Assembly: GCA_003141795.1 (NCBI GenBank) | Contig: PLNO01000196.1 | Span: 1 to 19,908, forward strand | DNA: 19,908 nt | From: Spirochaetaceae bacterium | GTDB taxonomy: Bacteria > Spirochaetota > Spirochaetia > SZUA-6 > Fen-1364 | Reading direction: 5' to 3' | Part shown: positions 6,905 to 14,037 of the stretch, in pieces | Numbering within the stretch: position 1 is the stretch's first letter | Layout of the letters: each line of letters begins with the position of its first letter | Position numbers and translations under genes: made by a program | Notes under the pieces: generated by a model | Database searches by the model: none | What the model saw: the letters and a program-made list of their open reading frames with translations, nothing else | What the model was told of the DNA's origin: nothing

Positions 6905-7144
6905 TCACACCCCCTTCTGGATGAGCTGCTTGATCTGGTCCACGGTGGGGAGCTTTCCCTGCATGACCACTTTTCCGTCGATGGCGACTGCCGGCGTGGA
7001 GAGGATCCCCCTCTGCACGATGTCGGAGATGTCGGTGACTTTCACCAGCTCCGCTTCCAGATTCAATTCGCCCAGTGCGGCTTTCACGTTGTCCATCGTG
7101 GATAAACATTTCGCGCAGCCCTTTCCCGGCACCTCGATCTTCAT
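6905..7144 (-). CDS. Small thioredoxin-like redox protein (redox-active disulfide protein 2 type)
   Basis: A 79-residue one-domain thioredoxin-fold protein. The active site is CAKC (Cys10, Cys13) close to the N-terminus ([13 protein letters not shown]). A cis-Pro loop, STPAVAI, and the C-terminal [11 protein letters not shown] are typical of the TIGR00412-like redox-active disulfide protein family. Such mini-thioredoxins often sit beside arsR and acr3 in anaerobes. They may provide thiols for arsenate reduction or keep As(III)-binding thiols reduced (inference). No arsenate reductase gene is visible in this operon. The ATG has a good Shine-Dalgarno sequence (GGAGGA). It lies 30 bases downstream of arsR. 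Confidence 0.85.
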   Translation of the reverse strand: MKIEVPGKGCAKCLSTMDNVKAALGELNLEAELVKVTDISDIVQRGILSTPAVAIDGKVVMQGKLPTVDQIKQLIQKGV

Positions 7145-7174
7145 GTTTCCTCCACGGGATTCTCGGTAACCTTC

Positions 7175-7468
7175 CTACGAACTGGCGAGCACCTTGTCCG
7201 CGCATCTGAAGAAATCCAGGATGCAGGGGCAACGCAGCGTGTAGTAGATGCACGCGCCACGTTTTTCGTCCTGCACGACCCCGGCGGTCTTCAGCACGGC
7301 AAGATGCTTGGACATGGTGGACATGTCGCAGCCCACGAGCTCCGTGAGGTCGCGGACGCACTTCTCACCAGCGGCAAGAGTGTCCACGATGAAGAGACGC
7401 GTGGGGTGGCTGAGTGACTTGATCACCCGAGCGCGCCCGGTGTAGCGGGCCCGCGTTTTCGTGTCCAT
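7175..7468 (-). CDS. arsR: ArsR-family metalloregulator of the arsenic operon
   Basis: A 97-residue winged-helix repressor of the ArsR/SmtB family, with [22 protein letters not shown] then the recognition helix region [19 protein letters not shown] and the wing [12 protein letters not shown]. Cysteines at 37, 47, 73, 80, 82 and 89 give several candidate As(III) ligands. The Cys-Pro-Cys and later Cys ([11 protein letters not shown]) form a C-terminal thiol cluster. Family knowledge says that As(III) binding releases the DNA. The ATG at 7468 is chosen because the promoter -10 ends at 7481, so the longer in-frame extension upstream would not be transcribed. The leader would be only about 6 bases. 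It is the first gene of the ars operon. Confidence 0.92.
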   Translation of the reverse strand: MDTKTRARYTGRARVIKSLSHPTRLFIVDTLAAGEKCVRDLTELVGCDMSTMSKHLAVLKTAGVVQDEKRGACIYYTLRCPCILDFFRCADKVLASS

Positions 7469-7474
7469 GATGAT

Positions 7475-7498
7475 GTGGCCATATTGCCAAATGGCCAC
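7475..7498. promoter_or_regulatory. Likely ArsR operator (8-8-8 inverted repeat)
   Basis: GTGGCCAT (7475-7482) and ATGGCCAC (7491-7498) are perfect inverted arms around the 8-base centre ATTGCCAA. The repeat covers the -10 box and the downstream part of the promoter spacer, the usual place for an ArsR-family operator. Confidence 0.75.
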
Positions 7499-7509
7499 GG
7501 GGTTGTCAA
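7481..7509 (-). promoter_or_regulatory. Sigma-70 promoter of the ars operon
   Basis: On the minus strand TTGACA (7509-7504), a 17-base spacer and CAATAT (7486-7481) form the promoter. The predicted start at about 7474 leaves a 6-base leader before the arsR ATG, without a Shine-Dalgarno site. Confidence 0.75.
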
Positions 7510-7558
7510 GGGGATGCAGGGCAGGGGACATGCTGGGAGCGCGGACCGGCCGCACTCG

Positions 7559-7650
7559 CGCTCCGTGGCACCGGTAAAGGAGCCCTTCTCGTGGCCGAAA
7601 AGCTCGCTTTCCAGAAGGGTGTCAGGGATGCCGCCGAAGATGATTCCGCC
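7559..7650 (-). pseudogene. Decayed fragment of a sigma-54 activator AAA+ domain
   Basis: Read on the minus strand from 7650, one frame gives [18 protein letters not shown] followed by [14 protein letters not shown]. This contains the sigma-54-contacting loop (GSFTGA). It matches residues of about 196-221 of the NtrC-type regulator encoded at 14871-16187. The DNA at 7559-7645 also aligns with 15526-15612 without gaps and with only scattered mismatches. Upstream the match moves to another frame (VGPFK-like), indicating a frameshift, and downstream it ends shortly before the ars promoter. No complete gene can be built. The rest of the roughly 290-base gap between lacI-type gene and arsR shows nothing else convincing. 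Confidence 0.75.
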
Positions 7651-7759
7651 TTGAACGGCCCGACCTCGGCGCGAATCATGAAGTTACTGTACCGGTCACA
7701 AATGCCGCAATAAACCGCACCGGCCGGCAGGTCCGAACCGGGGGGCCACGGACGGGCCC

Positions 7760-8761
7760 TCAGATCCTCACGCATGATCCTCGAATGATGATACTCGTGG
7801 GAAGCACGATCTTCTGGGGCGCCACTACCCGCTTGTTCATCACGTCGTTGAGCAGGAGGAGGGCGCTCTTGCCGAGTTCGAACGCGGGCTGCGAAATCGT
7901 GGTAAGTGAGATGAGCGACGCGAATGGAATGTCGTCGAAGCCGACGAGAGAGACATCCTGAGGGACCCGCAGGCCACGTTCCTCGAGCGCCTGCTTTGCA
8001 CCCAGTGCCATGAAGTCGTCGGAGGCGAAGATGGCTGTGAAACGCGGCCGATGGTGCGCGACCTTGGCTACCAGCTCACGGGCCTTGTCGAACGAGTATT
8101 CCCCCAGAAGATGCGCATGGCTGTCCGGACTGATTCCTGCCTCCTCCAGAGCGCGCCGAAAACCGGCATAGCGCTGGGGTTCCGTGTTGATGTCGGTCCG
8201 CCCTCCCAGATAGAGGATCGAGCGATGACCAAGAGAGATCAGGTATTTCGCGGCTTGGTAGGCTCCGCCCTCGTTGTCGCTCGTGACGTAATGAGTCCCC
8301 GGGTGGTCGATGTCCCTGTCAAGAAACACCACAGGAACGTATCCTTCGGCAAGCTCCCTCAATCGACTCCCCGAGGAGTCCGTCGGTATGAGGATGAGGC
8401 CGTCCACGCCCCGATCCATGAGTGAGCTGAGCTGCTTTTTCTCGATTTCAGGGTCGTTATTGGAGTCGCAAAGTGTGATCGCGAAACCATGGACACGCGC
8501 GGTGTTCTCTATTCCTTTCACGAGCAAAGGGAACCAGGGATTTGCGATGTCAGGAACGACGACGCCGACCGTGATGCTGTTCGAGTTGAACGACGCTTTG
8601 TGCGGCGGTTTATAGTCGAGCTGCTTGACGACTTCTTCGACCCTCCGCTTGATCTCCACCTTCACATTGGGATTGCGGTTGAGCACTCGGGAAACAGTCG
8701 CCGTTGACACGTCGGCCATGCGCGCGATGTCGATAAGGTTGTACTTCTTTCTCTTGTGCAC
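7760..8761 (-). CDS. LacI-family transcriptional repressor
   Basis: A 333-residue regulator. The N-terminal helix-turn-helix and hinge are seen as LIDIARMADVSTATVSRVLN (residues 9-28) and VVKQLDYKPPHKA. From about residue 60 onward is a periplasmic-binding-protein-like sensor domain: ITVGVVVPDIANPWFPLLVKG, GVDGLILIPTDSSG, SDNEGGAYQAAKYLI, IFASDDFMALGAKQALEERG and VGFDDIPFASLISLTTI. The start is GTG at 8761 with an AAAGGAG ribosome-binding site. It is divergent from the ABC transporter operon, with a palindromic operator between the promoters. It most likely represses that operon and itself, and is released by a sugar-like ligand that cannot be named from sequence. Confidence 0.93.
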   Translation of the reverse strand: MHKRKKYNLIDIARMADVSTATVSRVLNRNPNVKVEIKRRVEEVVKQLDYKPPHKASFNSNSITVGVVVPDIANPWFPLLVKGIENTARVHGFAITLCDSNNDPEIEKKQLSSLMDRGVDGLILIPTDSSGSRLRELAEGYVPVVFLDRDIDHPGTHYVTSDNEGGAYQAAKYLISLGHRSILYLGGRTDINTEPQRYAGFRRALEEAGISPDSHAHLLGEYSFDKARELVAKVAHHRPRFTAIFASDDFMALGAKQALEERGLRVPQDVSLVGFDDIPFASLISLTTISQPAFELGKSALLLLNDVMNKRVVAPQKIVLPTSIIIRGSCVRI

Positions 8762-8817
8762 AAAGCCTCTCCTTTGCTGGCATAGAAACGGTGGCAGACG
8801 TCCACAGTTCTTCCTGC

Positions 8818-8845
8818 ATTATAGCAGAACCATTACGTCATTCAA
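8818..8845 (-). promoter_or_regulatory. Promoter of the lacI-family gene
   Basis: On the minus strand TTGAAT (8845-8840), a 16-base spacer and a perfect TATAAT (8823-8818). The expected leader is about 50 bases and includes the AAAGGAG site. The -35 box directly abuts the palindromic operator. Confidence 0.7.
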
Positions 8846-8846
8846 G

Positions 8847-8858
8847 TGTAACGTTACA
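8847..8858. promoter_or_regulatory. LacI-family operator TGTAACGTTACA
   Basis: TGTAACGTTACA is a perfect 12-bp palindrome with the central CG typical of LacI-family operators. It lies between the -35 boxes of two divergent promoters, one base from the repressor gene's own -35 and ten bases upstream of the transporter -35. A weaker dyad, ATGCG-n4-CGCAT (8881-8894), lies inside the transporter promoter spacer and may be a second contact. Confidence 0.75.
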
Positions 8859-8868
8859 GAAATATTGC

Positions 8869-8897
8869 TTGACATATTGCATGCGGGATCGCATAAT
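8869..8897 (+). promoter_or_regulatory. Promoter of the ABC transporter operon
   Basis: TTGACA (8869-8874), a 17-base spacer and CATAAT (8892-8897). Transcription would start near 8904, giving a leader of nearly 100 bases before the GTG start at 9001. Confidence 0.75.
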
Positions 8898-9000
8898 CGC
8901 CTCCGCTGTATGGCCACGGTCGTGTTGAAGAGTGGTCATTTCGGCGGTGGCTGACCCGGGATCGCCCGCTCTGTTCGGGAGAGCCCGAAGGAGGAGCGAC

Positions 9001-10512
9001 GTGGCACCCAGGCTCGAGGCAAGGCGGGTTTCGAAACACTTCCCTGGCGTACAGGCGCTGAAAGACGCGGACCTCGAAGTCCGCGAGGGCGAAGTGCATG
9101 TCCTTGTCGGTGAGAACGGTGCGGGCAAGTCGACCCTCGTCAAGATCATCGCAGGCATTTATACGCCGGACAGCGGCGAGATATTCCTCAACGGCACACA
9201 GATACTGGTCCGCGACACGCGCACGGCGAACAACGCGGGAATATACATCATACACCAGGAGTTGAATCTCGTTCCCGAGCTGAGCATCGCTGAGAATATC
9301 TATCTCGGCCGTCCGCTCCCCAGGCGGTGGAACGGGCTGATTGCGTGGAAATCTCTCCATGCGGACGCCCGGAGGACGCTCGAAGAGCTGCACCTGTCGA
9401 TCGACCCCCGTGCACCCCTCAAGACCCTCAGCATCGCTCAGCAGCAAATGGTGGAAATTGCAAAAGTGACCTCCGAGCGCAACCCCCAGGTCATTATCAT
9501 GGACGAGCCGACAGCGGCGATTACCGCTCAGGAGACCGACGAGCTCTTTCGCCAGATCGCGCGGCTGAAGTCACGCGGAGTCTCGATCATCTACATATCG
9601 CACAGGCTTGAGGAAATAGCGCGCATCGCCGAGCGTCTGACGGTCATGCGAGACGGGTCGATCGTTGCGACCGTCAATGTCCGGGACGTCTCCAGAGACG
9701 AGATCATCCAGATGATGGTGGGCCGTGCAGTCAGCAGCCACTTCCCGACGCGCCCTGTCTCCCGTGGCAGGGAGATGCTGCGTGTCGAGAACATTACCCG
9801 GGGAAAGAAGCCCAATGGCGTCTCTTTCAGCCTATATACCGGTGAAGTGCTCGGGTTCGCCGGGTTGATCGGTTCCGGCCGCACGGAGCTCATGCGGGCG
9901 ATATTCGGGGCTGACAGGAAGACCGCAGGAAAGATCTACAAGGACAGCAAGGAGATAGAGATCGACACGCCCGCCGACGCCGTGAGACACGGCATAGCGT
10001 TTCTCACCGAGGACAGAAAGGGAACAGGGCTGCTGCTTGATCAGCCCGTATACGTCAACATGACGCTGGCCAACGTGGAGCGCTACGCGAGGTTCGGCAC
10101 CATTCTTCACCGCCGTGAGATCCACGTCACCAAGCATTTCGTGGACAGTCTGCAGATCAAGACACCGGGCTATGACGCAATCACGAGGAACCTGAGCGGC
10201 GGAAACCAGCAGAAGGTGATTCTTGCGCGCTGGCTTTGTCGTGAGGCTGACATCGTCATCCTCGACGAGCCCACCCGGGGAATCGATGTCGGGGCGAAAA
10301 TGGAAATATACGAGCTCATCAACACCCTCGCGGCCGCCAACAAGGCCGTCATGTTGATTTCTTCCGACCTCCCGGAGGTCATCGGGATGAGCGACCGCAT
10401 GGCGGTCATGAGCGAAGGAAAGCTCACCGGCATACTCGGGCGCGACGAATTCACTCAGGAGAGAATCATGCAGCTCGCGATGAAAGAGATGACCGAGAGC
10501 GGTCAAACGTGA
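9001..10512 (+). CDS. Sugar ABC transporter ATP-binding protein (RbsA/MglA/XylG type)
   Basis: A 503-residue ATPase with two fused ABC modules, as in the CUT2 class of sugar importers. The first module has Walker A GENGAGKS (37-44), signature region LSIAQQQMVEIAKV and Walker B VIIMDEPTAAIT. The second has the degenerate Walker A GLIGSGRTEL typical of the family, a full signature LSGGNQQKVILARWL and Walker B DIVILDEPTRGIDVGAK. GTG at 9001 is chosen because AAGGAGG (8988-8994) lies six bases before it and the protein then begins in the usual place (LEARRVSKHFPGVQAL). The earlier in-frame GTG at 8932 has no ribosome-binding site. It energises the permease encoded next. The sugar is not identifiable. 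Confidence 0.93.
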   Translation: MAPRLEARRVSKHFPGVQALKDADLEVREGEVHVLVGENGAGKSTLVKIIAGIYTPDSGEIFLNGTQILVRDTRTANNAGIYIIHQELNLVPELSIAENIYLGRPLPRRWNGLIAWKSLHADARRTLEELHLSIDPRAPLKTLSIAQQQMVEIAKVTSERNPQVIIMDEPTAAITAQETDELFRQIARLKSRGVSIIYISHRLEEIARIAERLTVMRDGSIVATVNVRDVSRDEIIQMMVGRAVSSHFPTRPVSRGREMLRVENITRGKKPNGVSFSLYTGEVLGFAGLIGSGRTELMRAIFGADRKTAGKIYKDSKEIEIDTPADAVRHGIAFLTEDRKGTGLLLDQPVYVNMTLANVERYARFGTILHRREIHVTKHFVDSLQIKTPGYDAITRNLSGGNQQKVILARWLCREADIVILDEPTRGIDVGAKMEIYELINTLAAANKAVMLISSDLPEVIGMSDRMAVMSEGKLTGILGRDEFTQERIMQLAMKEMTESGQT

Positions 10513-10526
10513 GGGAGCGTAACCAA

Positions 10527-11489
10527 ATGATGCAGGAACAAGGTAGTCAGAAACAGTCCCATTTACGCGTGCTTTTTCAGAAGTACGCGTCAGTCCTCAT
10601 CCTCGTCGTCCTGATGGGCATCATGGGGGTCGCCTCGCCCTACTTCTTTACCCTCAACAATCTCCTGACCGTGGGTGTGCAGACCTCGGTAAACGCCGTG
10701 CTCGCCCTCGGAATGCTGATGGTGATAATCGTCGGGGGTATCGATCTGTCGATCGGTGCCAACCTCGCCCTGTCAGGCATCCTGGCCGCCTACCTGATGC
10801 GGGCGGGCGTCCCCCTGTGGGCGGCGCTTCTGCTCTCCATCAGCAGCGGGGCCGTGCTCGGCTATATCAATGGCTTTCTCGTCACGACGATGAAGCTTCC
10901 GCCATTCATCGCTACGCTGGGTACCACCGGGGTCTATCGGGGCGTGGCGCTCGTGGTCACGAACGGACTACCCGTGTCCGAGCTTCCCGACCACATCAGC
11001 TGGTTCGGGCAGGGGTCGATTCTCTGGATTCCGGTGCCCATCGTCGTGATGGCGGTCGTGGCGGTCGTCATCCACTACGTTCTTGCCCACACGGTCCTCG
11101 GTCGCTACACGTACGCAATCGGGAGCAATGTCGAGGCAACGAGGCTCTCGGGCATCAAGACCGCGCGGTACACGCGTACGATCTACACCATAGAAGGAGT
11201 ACTCGCCTGCATCGCCGGGGTCATTCTGCTTGGTCGCCTCTCGGTGGCTCAGCCGACCGCGGCCAACGGATACGAGCTGAACGCCATAGCGGCCGCGGTC
11301 ATCGGCGGCGCATCGATGATGGGCGGCTCGGGGTCGGTGGTGGGGACGATCGTCGGCGCGCTCATCATGGCAGTGCTCAGCAACGGCTTCACGCTCGTCG
11401 GGTTCAATACATTCTTCCAGCAGCTGGCGATCGGCGTGGTGCTGATCTTCGCAGTCTACTTCGACGTCCTGCAGAGACGGCGCAGGTAA
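10527..11489 (+). CDS. Sugar ABC transporter permease (RbsC-like)
   Basis: An inner-membrane permease of about 320 residues in the RbsC/BPD_transp_2 family, with eight to ten hydrophobic helices. Characteristic stretches are PYFFTLNNLLTVGVQTSVNAVLALGM, VIIVGGIDLSIGANLAL, GYINGFLVTTMKLPPFIATLGT, LGRYTYAIGSNVEATRLSGI and ELNAIAAAVIGGASMMGGSG. Two starts are possible. GTG at 10509 overlaps the ATPase stop by four bases, and ATG at 10527 has GAGGGAG upstream; I prefer the ATG. Only one permease gene is present, so the channel is probably a homodimer, as in the ribose system. It works with the ATPase before it and the binding protein after it. Confidence 0.92.
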   Translation: MMQEQGSQKQSHLRVLFQKYASVLILVVLMGIMGVASPYFFTLNNLLTVGVQTSVNAVLALGMLMVIIVGGIDLSIGANLALSGILAAYLMRAGVPLWAALLLSISSGAVLGYINGFLVTTMKLPPFIATLGTTGVYRGVALVVTNGLPVSELPDHISWFGQGSILWIPVPIVVMAVVAVVIHYVLAHTVLGRYTYAIGSNVEATRLSGIKTARYTRTIYTIEGVLACIAGVILLGRLSVAQPTAANGYELNAIAAAVIGGASMMGGSGSVVGTIVGALIMAVLSNGFTLVGFNTFFQQLAIGVVLIFAVYFDVLQRRRR

Positions 11490-11608
11490 CCGGCAGGGGC
11501 AAGGAGGTGAATCGTGTAGAGTGACCGTTCGTTCTTGTGCGCCGGGGACTTCTCGGCGTGAGTTCGGAATCATTCAATCGGGTTTCGTGATAAAAACGGA
11601 GGCTGAAG

Positions 11609-12595
11609 ATGAAGAGAAGGGTTTTGTGGCTTGGTGCTGTCGCAGCGGTGATGCTCCTTGTGGCTGAGCTGGCCGTTGCGAATGGCGCAAAGGAAGGGAC
11701 GGGTGCGGGGAAAGCTGGTGGCCCGACCATCGAGCTCGTTGTGATGAGCGTGAACAGCGAATACTGGCTCAGCGTGAAGGCTGGTGCCGAGGCGGCCCTG
11801 AAGCCGCTGAATGGGAAGCTGATCTTTACCGGTCCGGCCATCGACGGGGACATCCAGGGCCAGGTCGGGCTCGTCGAGAATGCCATCACGAGCAAGGTCG
11901 ACGGGATCATCATCACACCGCTGGACAGCAATGCGCTCGTGGCTCCGGCAAAGAAGGCCATGGCCGCGAAGATCTCCACCGTGATCGTTGACGGTCCGAT
12001 CAACTGGGACGGAACGACCAGCTATATCGCCACGGACAACGTCGCGGCTTCGCGCCTGGCGATGGAGACACTCTGCAAGCTGGTCAACGGCAGCGGGAAG
12101 GTTGCCGTCATCAATGCGCTTGCGGGGATTCCGTCGAACGACGCGCGAACCACGGGAGCGCAGGAAGCAGTCAAGGCATATCCGAATGTCAAGCTGCTGG
12201 AGATCCAGAGGGGACCGGACCAGGCAGCCGCCCTCCAGAATACCGAGAACATTCTGACGGCCAACCCCGACATCGCGGGCATCTTTGGAGCATACGATCG
12301 TGGCGCGCTCGGCGCGGTGCAGGGTCTGAAGAACAAGGGCCTGGACGGGAAGGTGAAGGTGGTGGCTTTTGACGCCGCTCCGGACGAAGTGCGTTTCCTC
12401 AAGGAAGGGGCCATTGACGCGCTCGTCGTGCAGCAGCCCTACGAGATGGGACGACTTGCCGTGGAGTACATCATGAAGGCGAAGCACGGAGAGGCAGTAC
12501 CCAACAAGGTGGCGACCGAGGTCGTCGTCGTGACACGGGACAACATGAATACCCCCGAGATCCAGAAGGTTCTCAATCCGACGGGTAAGAACTAA
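11609..12595 (+). CDS. Periplasmic sugar-binding protein of the ABC transporter
   Basis: A 328-residue exported substrate-binding protein (RbsB-like, peripla_BP_4). The N-terminus is a signal peptide (MKRRVLWLGAVAAVMLLVAELAVA) with a type-I cleavage site before NGAKEG. There is no lipobox cysteine. The mature part shows two Rossmann-like lobes: IELVVMSVNSEYWLSVKAGAE, VDGIIITPLDSNALV, VIVDGPINWDG, GKVAVINALAG, DIAGIFGAYDRGALGAVQGL, VKVVAFDAAPDEVRFLKEGAIDALVVQQPYEMG. It delivers the ligand to the permease. CGGAGG sits before the ATG. The gap of about 120 bases after the permease holds an unused Shine-Dalgarno-like AAGGAGG (11501-11507) but no gene. A strong hairpin follows the stop. Confidence 0.93.
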   Translation: MKRRVLWLGAVAAVMLLVAELAVANGAKEGTGAGKAGGPTIELVVMSVNSEYWLSVKAGAEAALKPLNGKLIFTGPAIDGDIQGQVGLVENAITSKVDGIIITPLDSNALVAPAKKAMAAKISTVIVDGPINWDGTTSYIATDNVAASRLAMETLCKLVNGSGKVAVINALAGIPSNDARTTGAQEAVKAYPNVKLLEIQRGPDQAAALQNTENILTANPDIAGIFGAYDRGALGAVQGLKNKGLDGKVKVVAFDAAPDEVRFLKEGAIDALVVQQPYEMGRLAVEYIMKAKHGEAVPNKVATEVVVVTRDNMNTPEIQKVLNPTGKN

Positions 12596-12616
12596 CACGA
12601 ATTGGATGACACACTT

Positions 12617-12645
12617 CGGGCCCGCGGGCATTGGACGCGGGCCCG
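12617..12645 (+). terminator. Strong hairpin after the binding-protein gene
   Basis: CGGGCCCGCG (12617-12626) and CGCGGGCCCG (12636-12645) form a perfect 10-bp GC stem with a 9-base loop. There is no T-run, so it may only partly terminate, or it may protect the 3' end of the abundant binding-protein mRNA while allowing read-through to the M20 and amidotransferase-like genes. Confidence 0.6.
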
Positions 12646-12664
12646 GCTTCACGTTGTCTCATGG

Positions 12665-12678
12665 CCGCGACGTCGCGG
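12665..12678. repeat. 14-bp perfect palindrome upstream of the M20 gene
   Basis: CCGCGACGTCGCGG is a perfect palindrome between the binding-protein hairpin and the M20 peptidase gene. It could be a second operator or a hairpin. No promoter boxes could be matched confidently nearby. Confidence 0.3.
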
Positions 12679-12720
12679 GACGATCACAGTGAAGGTGGCA
12701 GTGTCCCAGGGAGGCTTGAA

Positions 12721-14025
12721 ATGAAGGAATCGGATGCCAGGAGCAGGGCCTTCGCTCACATCGACGCGCATCGGTCGGAGCTGGTGCGGTTCTTGTCGTC
12801 GTACGTACAGCACAACTCCGTCAACCCGGATCTGGACGAAACGGGTGAGGCATTCAGCTGCCAGAGGTGGCTCGCCGACGAGATGAGCGCATCAAAGGCA
12901 TTCGCCAAGGTGGATTTCTGGGCCGAGTCGGACAAGTACGCGAATGTCGTTGCGAATCTCAAGGGCAACGGCGGCGGGCGAAGTCTGCTGCTCGCCGGCC
13001 ATACGGATACTGTTCCGATCACCGCGGAACAAGTCCAGATGTGGCGCAAGGACGCCGGGCCCCTGAGCGGTGCGGTCGTTGACGGCAAGCTCTGGGGCAG
13101 GGGTGCCTCCGACATGAAGGGCGGCAGCGCCGCCGCGATCATGGCGGCCATCGCCCTGGCAAAGAGTGGGGTGAAGCTGAAAGGCGACGCATACCTGTCT
13201 TTTGTCATGACGGAGGAGACGGGTAACCGCAAGTTCGGGGTGGATGCAATCGTCGATCGGGGCTATTCCGCAGATGCCTGCCTCGTCATGGAGCCGACGG
13301 ACCTCACGGTGACGCCGGCTGTGAACGGCGAGTTCTACTTCAAACTGAAGATCAAGGGACGCAGCGCCCATATCGCGGCTCGGCATCTCTCGATATACCC
13401 CGGGAAACCGAACCCCGGGAGCGCGCCCGGCTTCAATGCCATCGAGAAGGCGGTGAAGTTCATCCAGGCATTCCAGGACCTGGAGCGGGAGCTGGGACTG
13501 CACATCCAGCATCCTCTGATGGAGCCCGGGGCGACAACCATCAACGTGTCGGGCATCAAGGGTGGGGGGATTTTCTCCGCCATGGCCGAGGAATGCGAGA
13601 TCGTCGGAAGCATGTTGTACTGCCCCATCATGTCGGAGAGTGAAGCAAAGGCGGAGTTCAGAAGGGCGATCGACAGGGTAGTCCAGGGCGATTTCTGGCT
13701 TCGCGAGCACCCGCCGGCTCTCGAGCTTCCCCACCTGCTTCCGTCCAAGCCGCCCATCAATACCTCCGCCGATCATCCGCTGTGCGTGGCCCTCCAATCC
13801 GGTCTGCGCCAGCAGGGCGTCACGAATGTGGACTGCGCGGTCATGATCAGTACCACAGACGGCAACTACTTTGTCGATCGGGGCCTTGACGTGGTGACAT
13901 TCGGACCTGGGGCAATCTCGATGGGAACGCATAGCTACGATGAGCACATTCCCGTTGAACAGTACATCACGGCGGCCAAGGTCTTTGCGTCGGCCATGAT
14001 CGACTGGTGCGGAATCGAATCTTAA
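12721..14025 (+). CDS. M20-family metallopeptidase/deacylase (ArgE/DapE-like)
   Basis: A 434-residue zinc hydrolase of the M20 family (acetylornithine deacetylase, succinyl-diaminopimelate desuccinylase and aminoacylase relatives). The motif LAGHTDTVP gives His94 and Asp96, WGRGASDMKGG gives bridging Asp131, and TEETGN gives the catalytic Glu165 with Glu166. A late THSYDEHIPVEQY supplies the last metal ligand. The middle (KIKGRSAHIAARH) begins the dimerisation domain. ATG at 12721 is chosen because GGGAGG precedes it and upstream codons look unlike protein. Sequence alone does not settle the substrate. Next to a sugar importer it probably removes an acyl or aminoacyl group from the imported compound (inference). 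Co-transcription with the transporter by read-through of the hairpin is likely. Confidence 0.88.
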   Translation: MKESDARSRAFAHIDAHRSELVRFLSSYVQHNSVNPDLDETGEAFSCQRWLADEMSASKAFAKVDFWAESDKYANVVANLKGNGGGRSLLLAGHTDTVPITAEQVQMWRKDAGPLSGAVVDGKLWGRGASDMKGGSAAAIMAAIALAKSGVKLKGDAYLSFVMTEETGNRKFGVDAIVDRGYSADACLVMEPTDLTVTPAVNGEFYFKLKIKGRSAHIAARHLSIYPGKPNPGSAPGFNAIEKAVKFIQAFQDLERELGLHIQHPLMEPGATTINVSGIKGGGIFSAMAEECEIVGSMLYCPIMSESEAKAEFRRAIDRVVQGDFWLREHPPALELPHLLPSKPPINTSADHPLCVALQSGLRQQGVTNVDCAVMISTTDGNYFVDRGLDVVTFGPGAISMGTHSYDEHIPVEQYITAAKVFASAMIDWCGIES

Positions 14026-14037
14026 GGGAGAGTGGGA

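Noticed and set aside
7506..7775. 89-codon minus-strand frame between lacI-type gene and arsR
   Set aside because: It is a composite of the broken sigma-54 activator fragment in a shifted frame and has no ribosome-binding site, so it is treated as pseudogene territory.
8932..9000. Earlier GTG start for the ABC ATPase
   Set aside because: No ribosome-binding site lies before 8932, and the added residues are absent from the family; AAGGAGG before 9001 decides the start.
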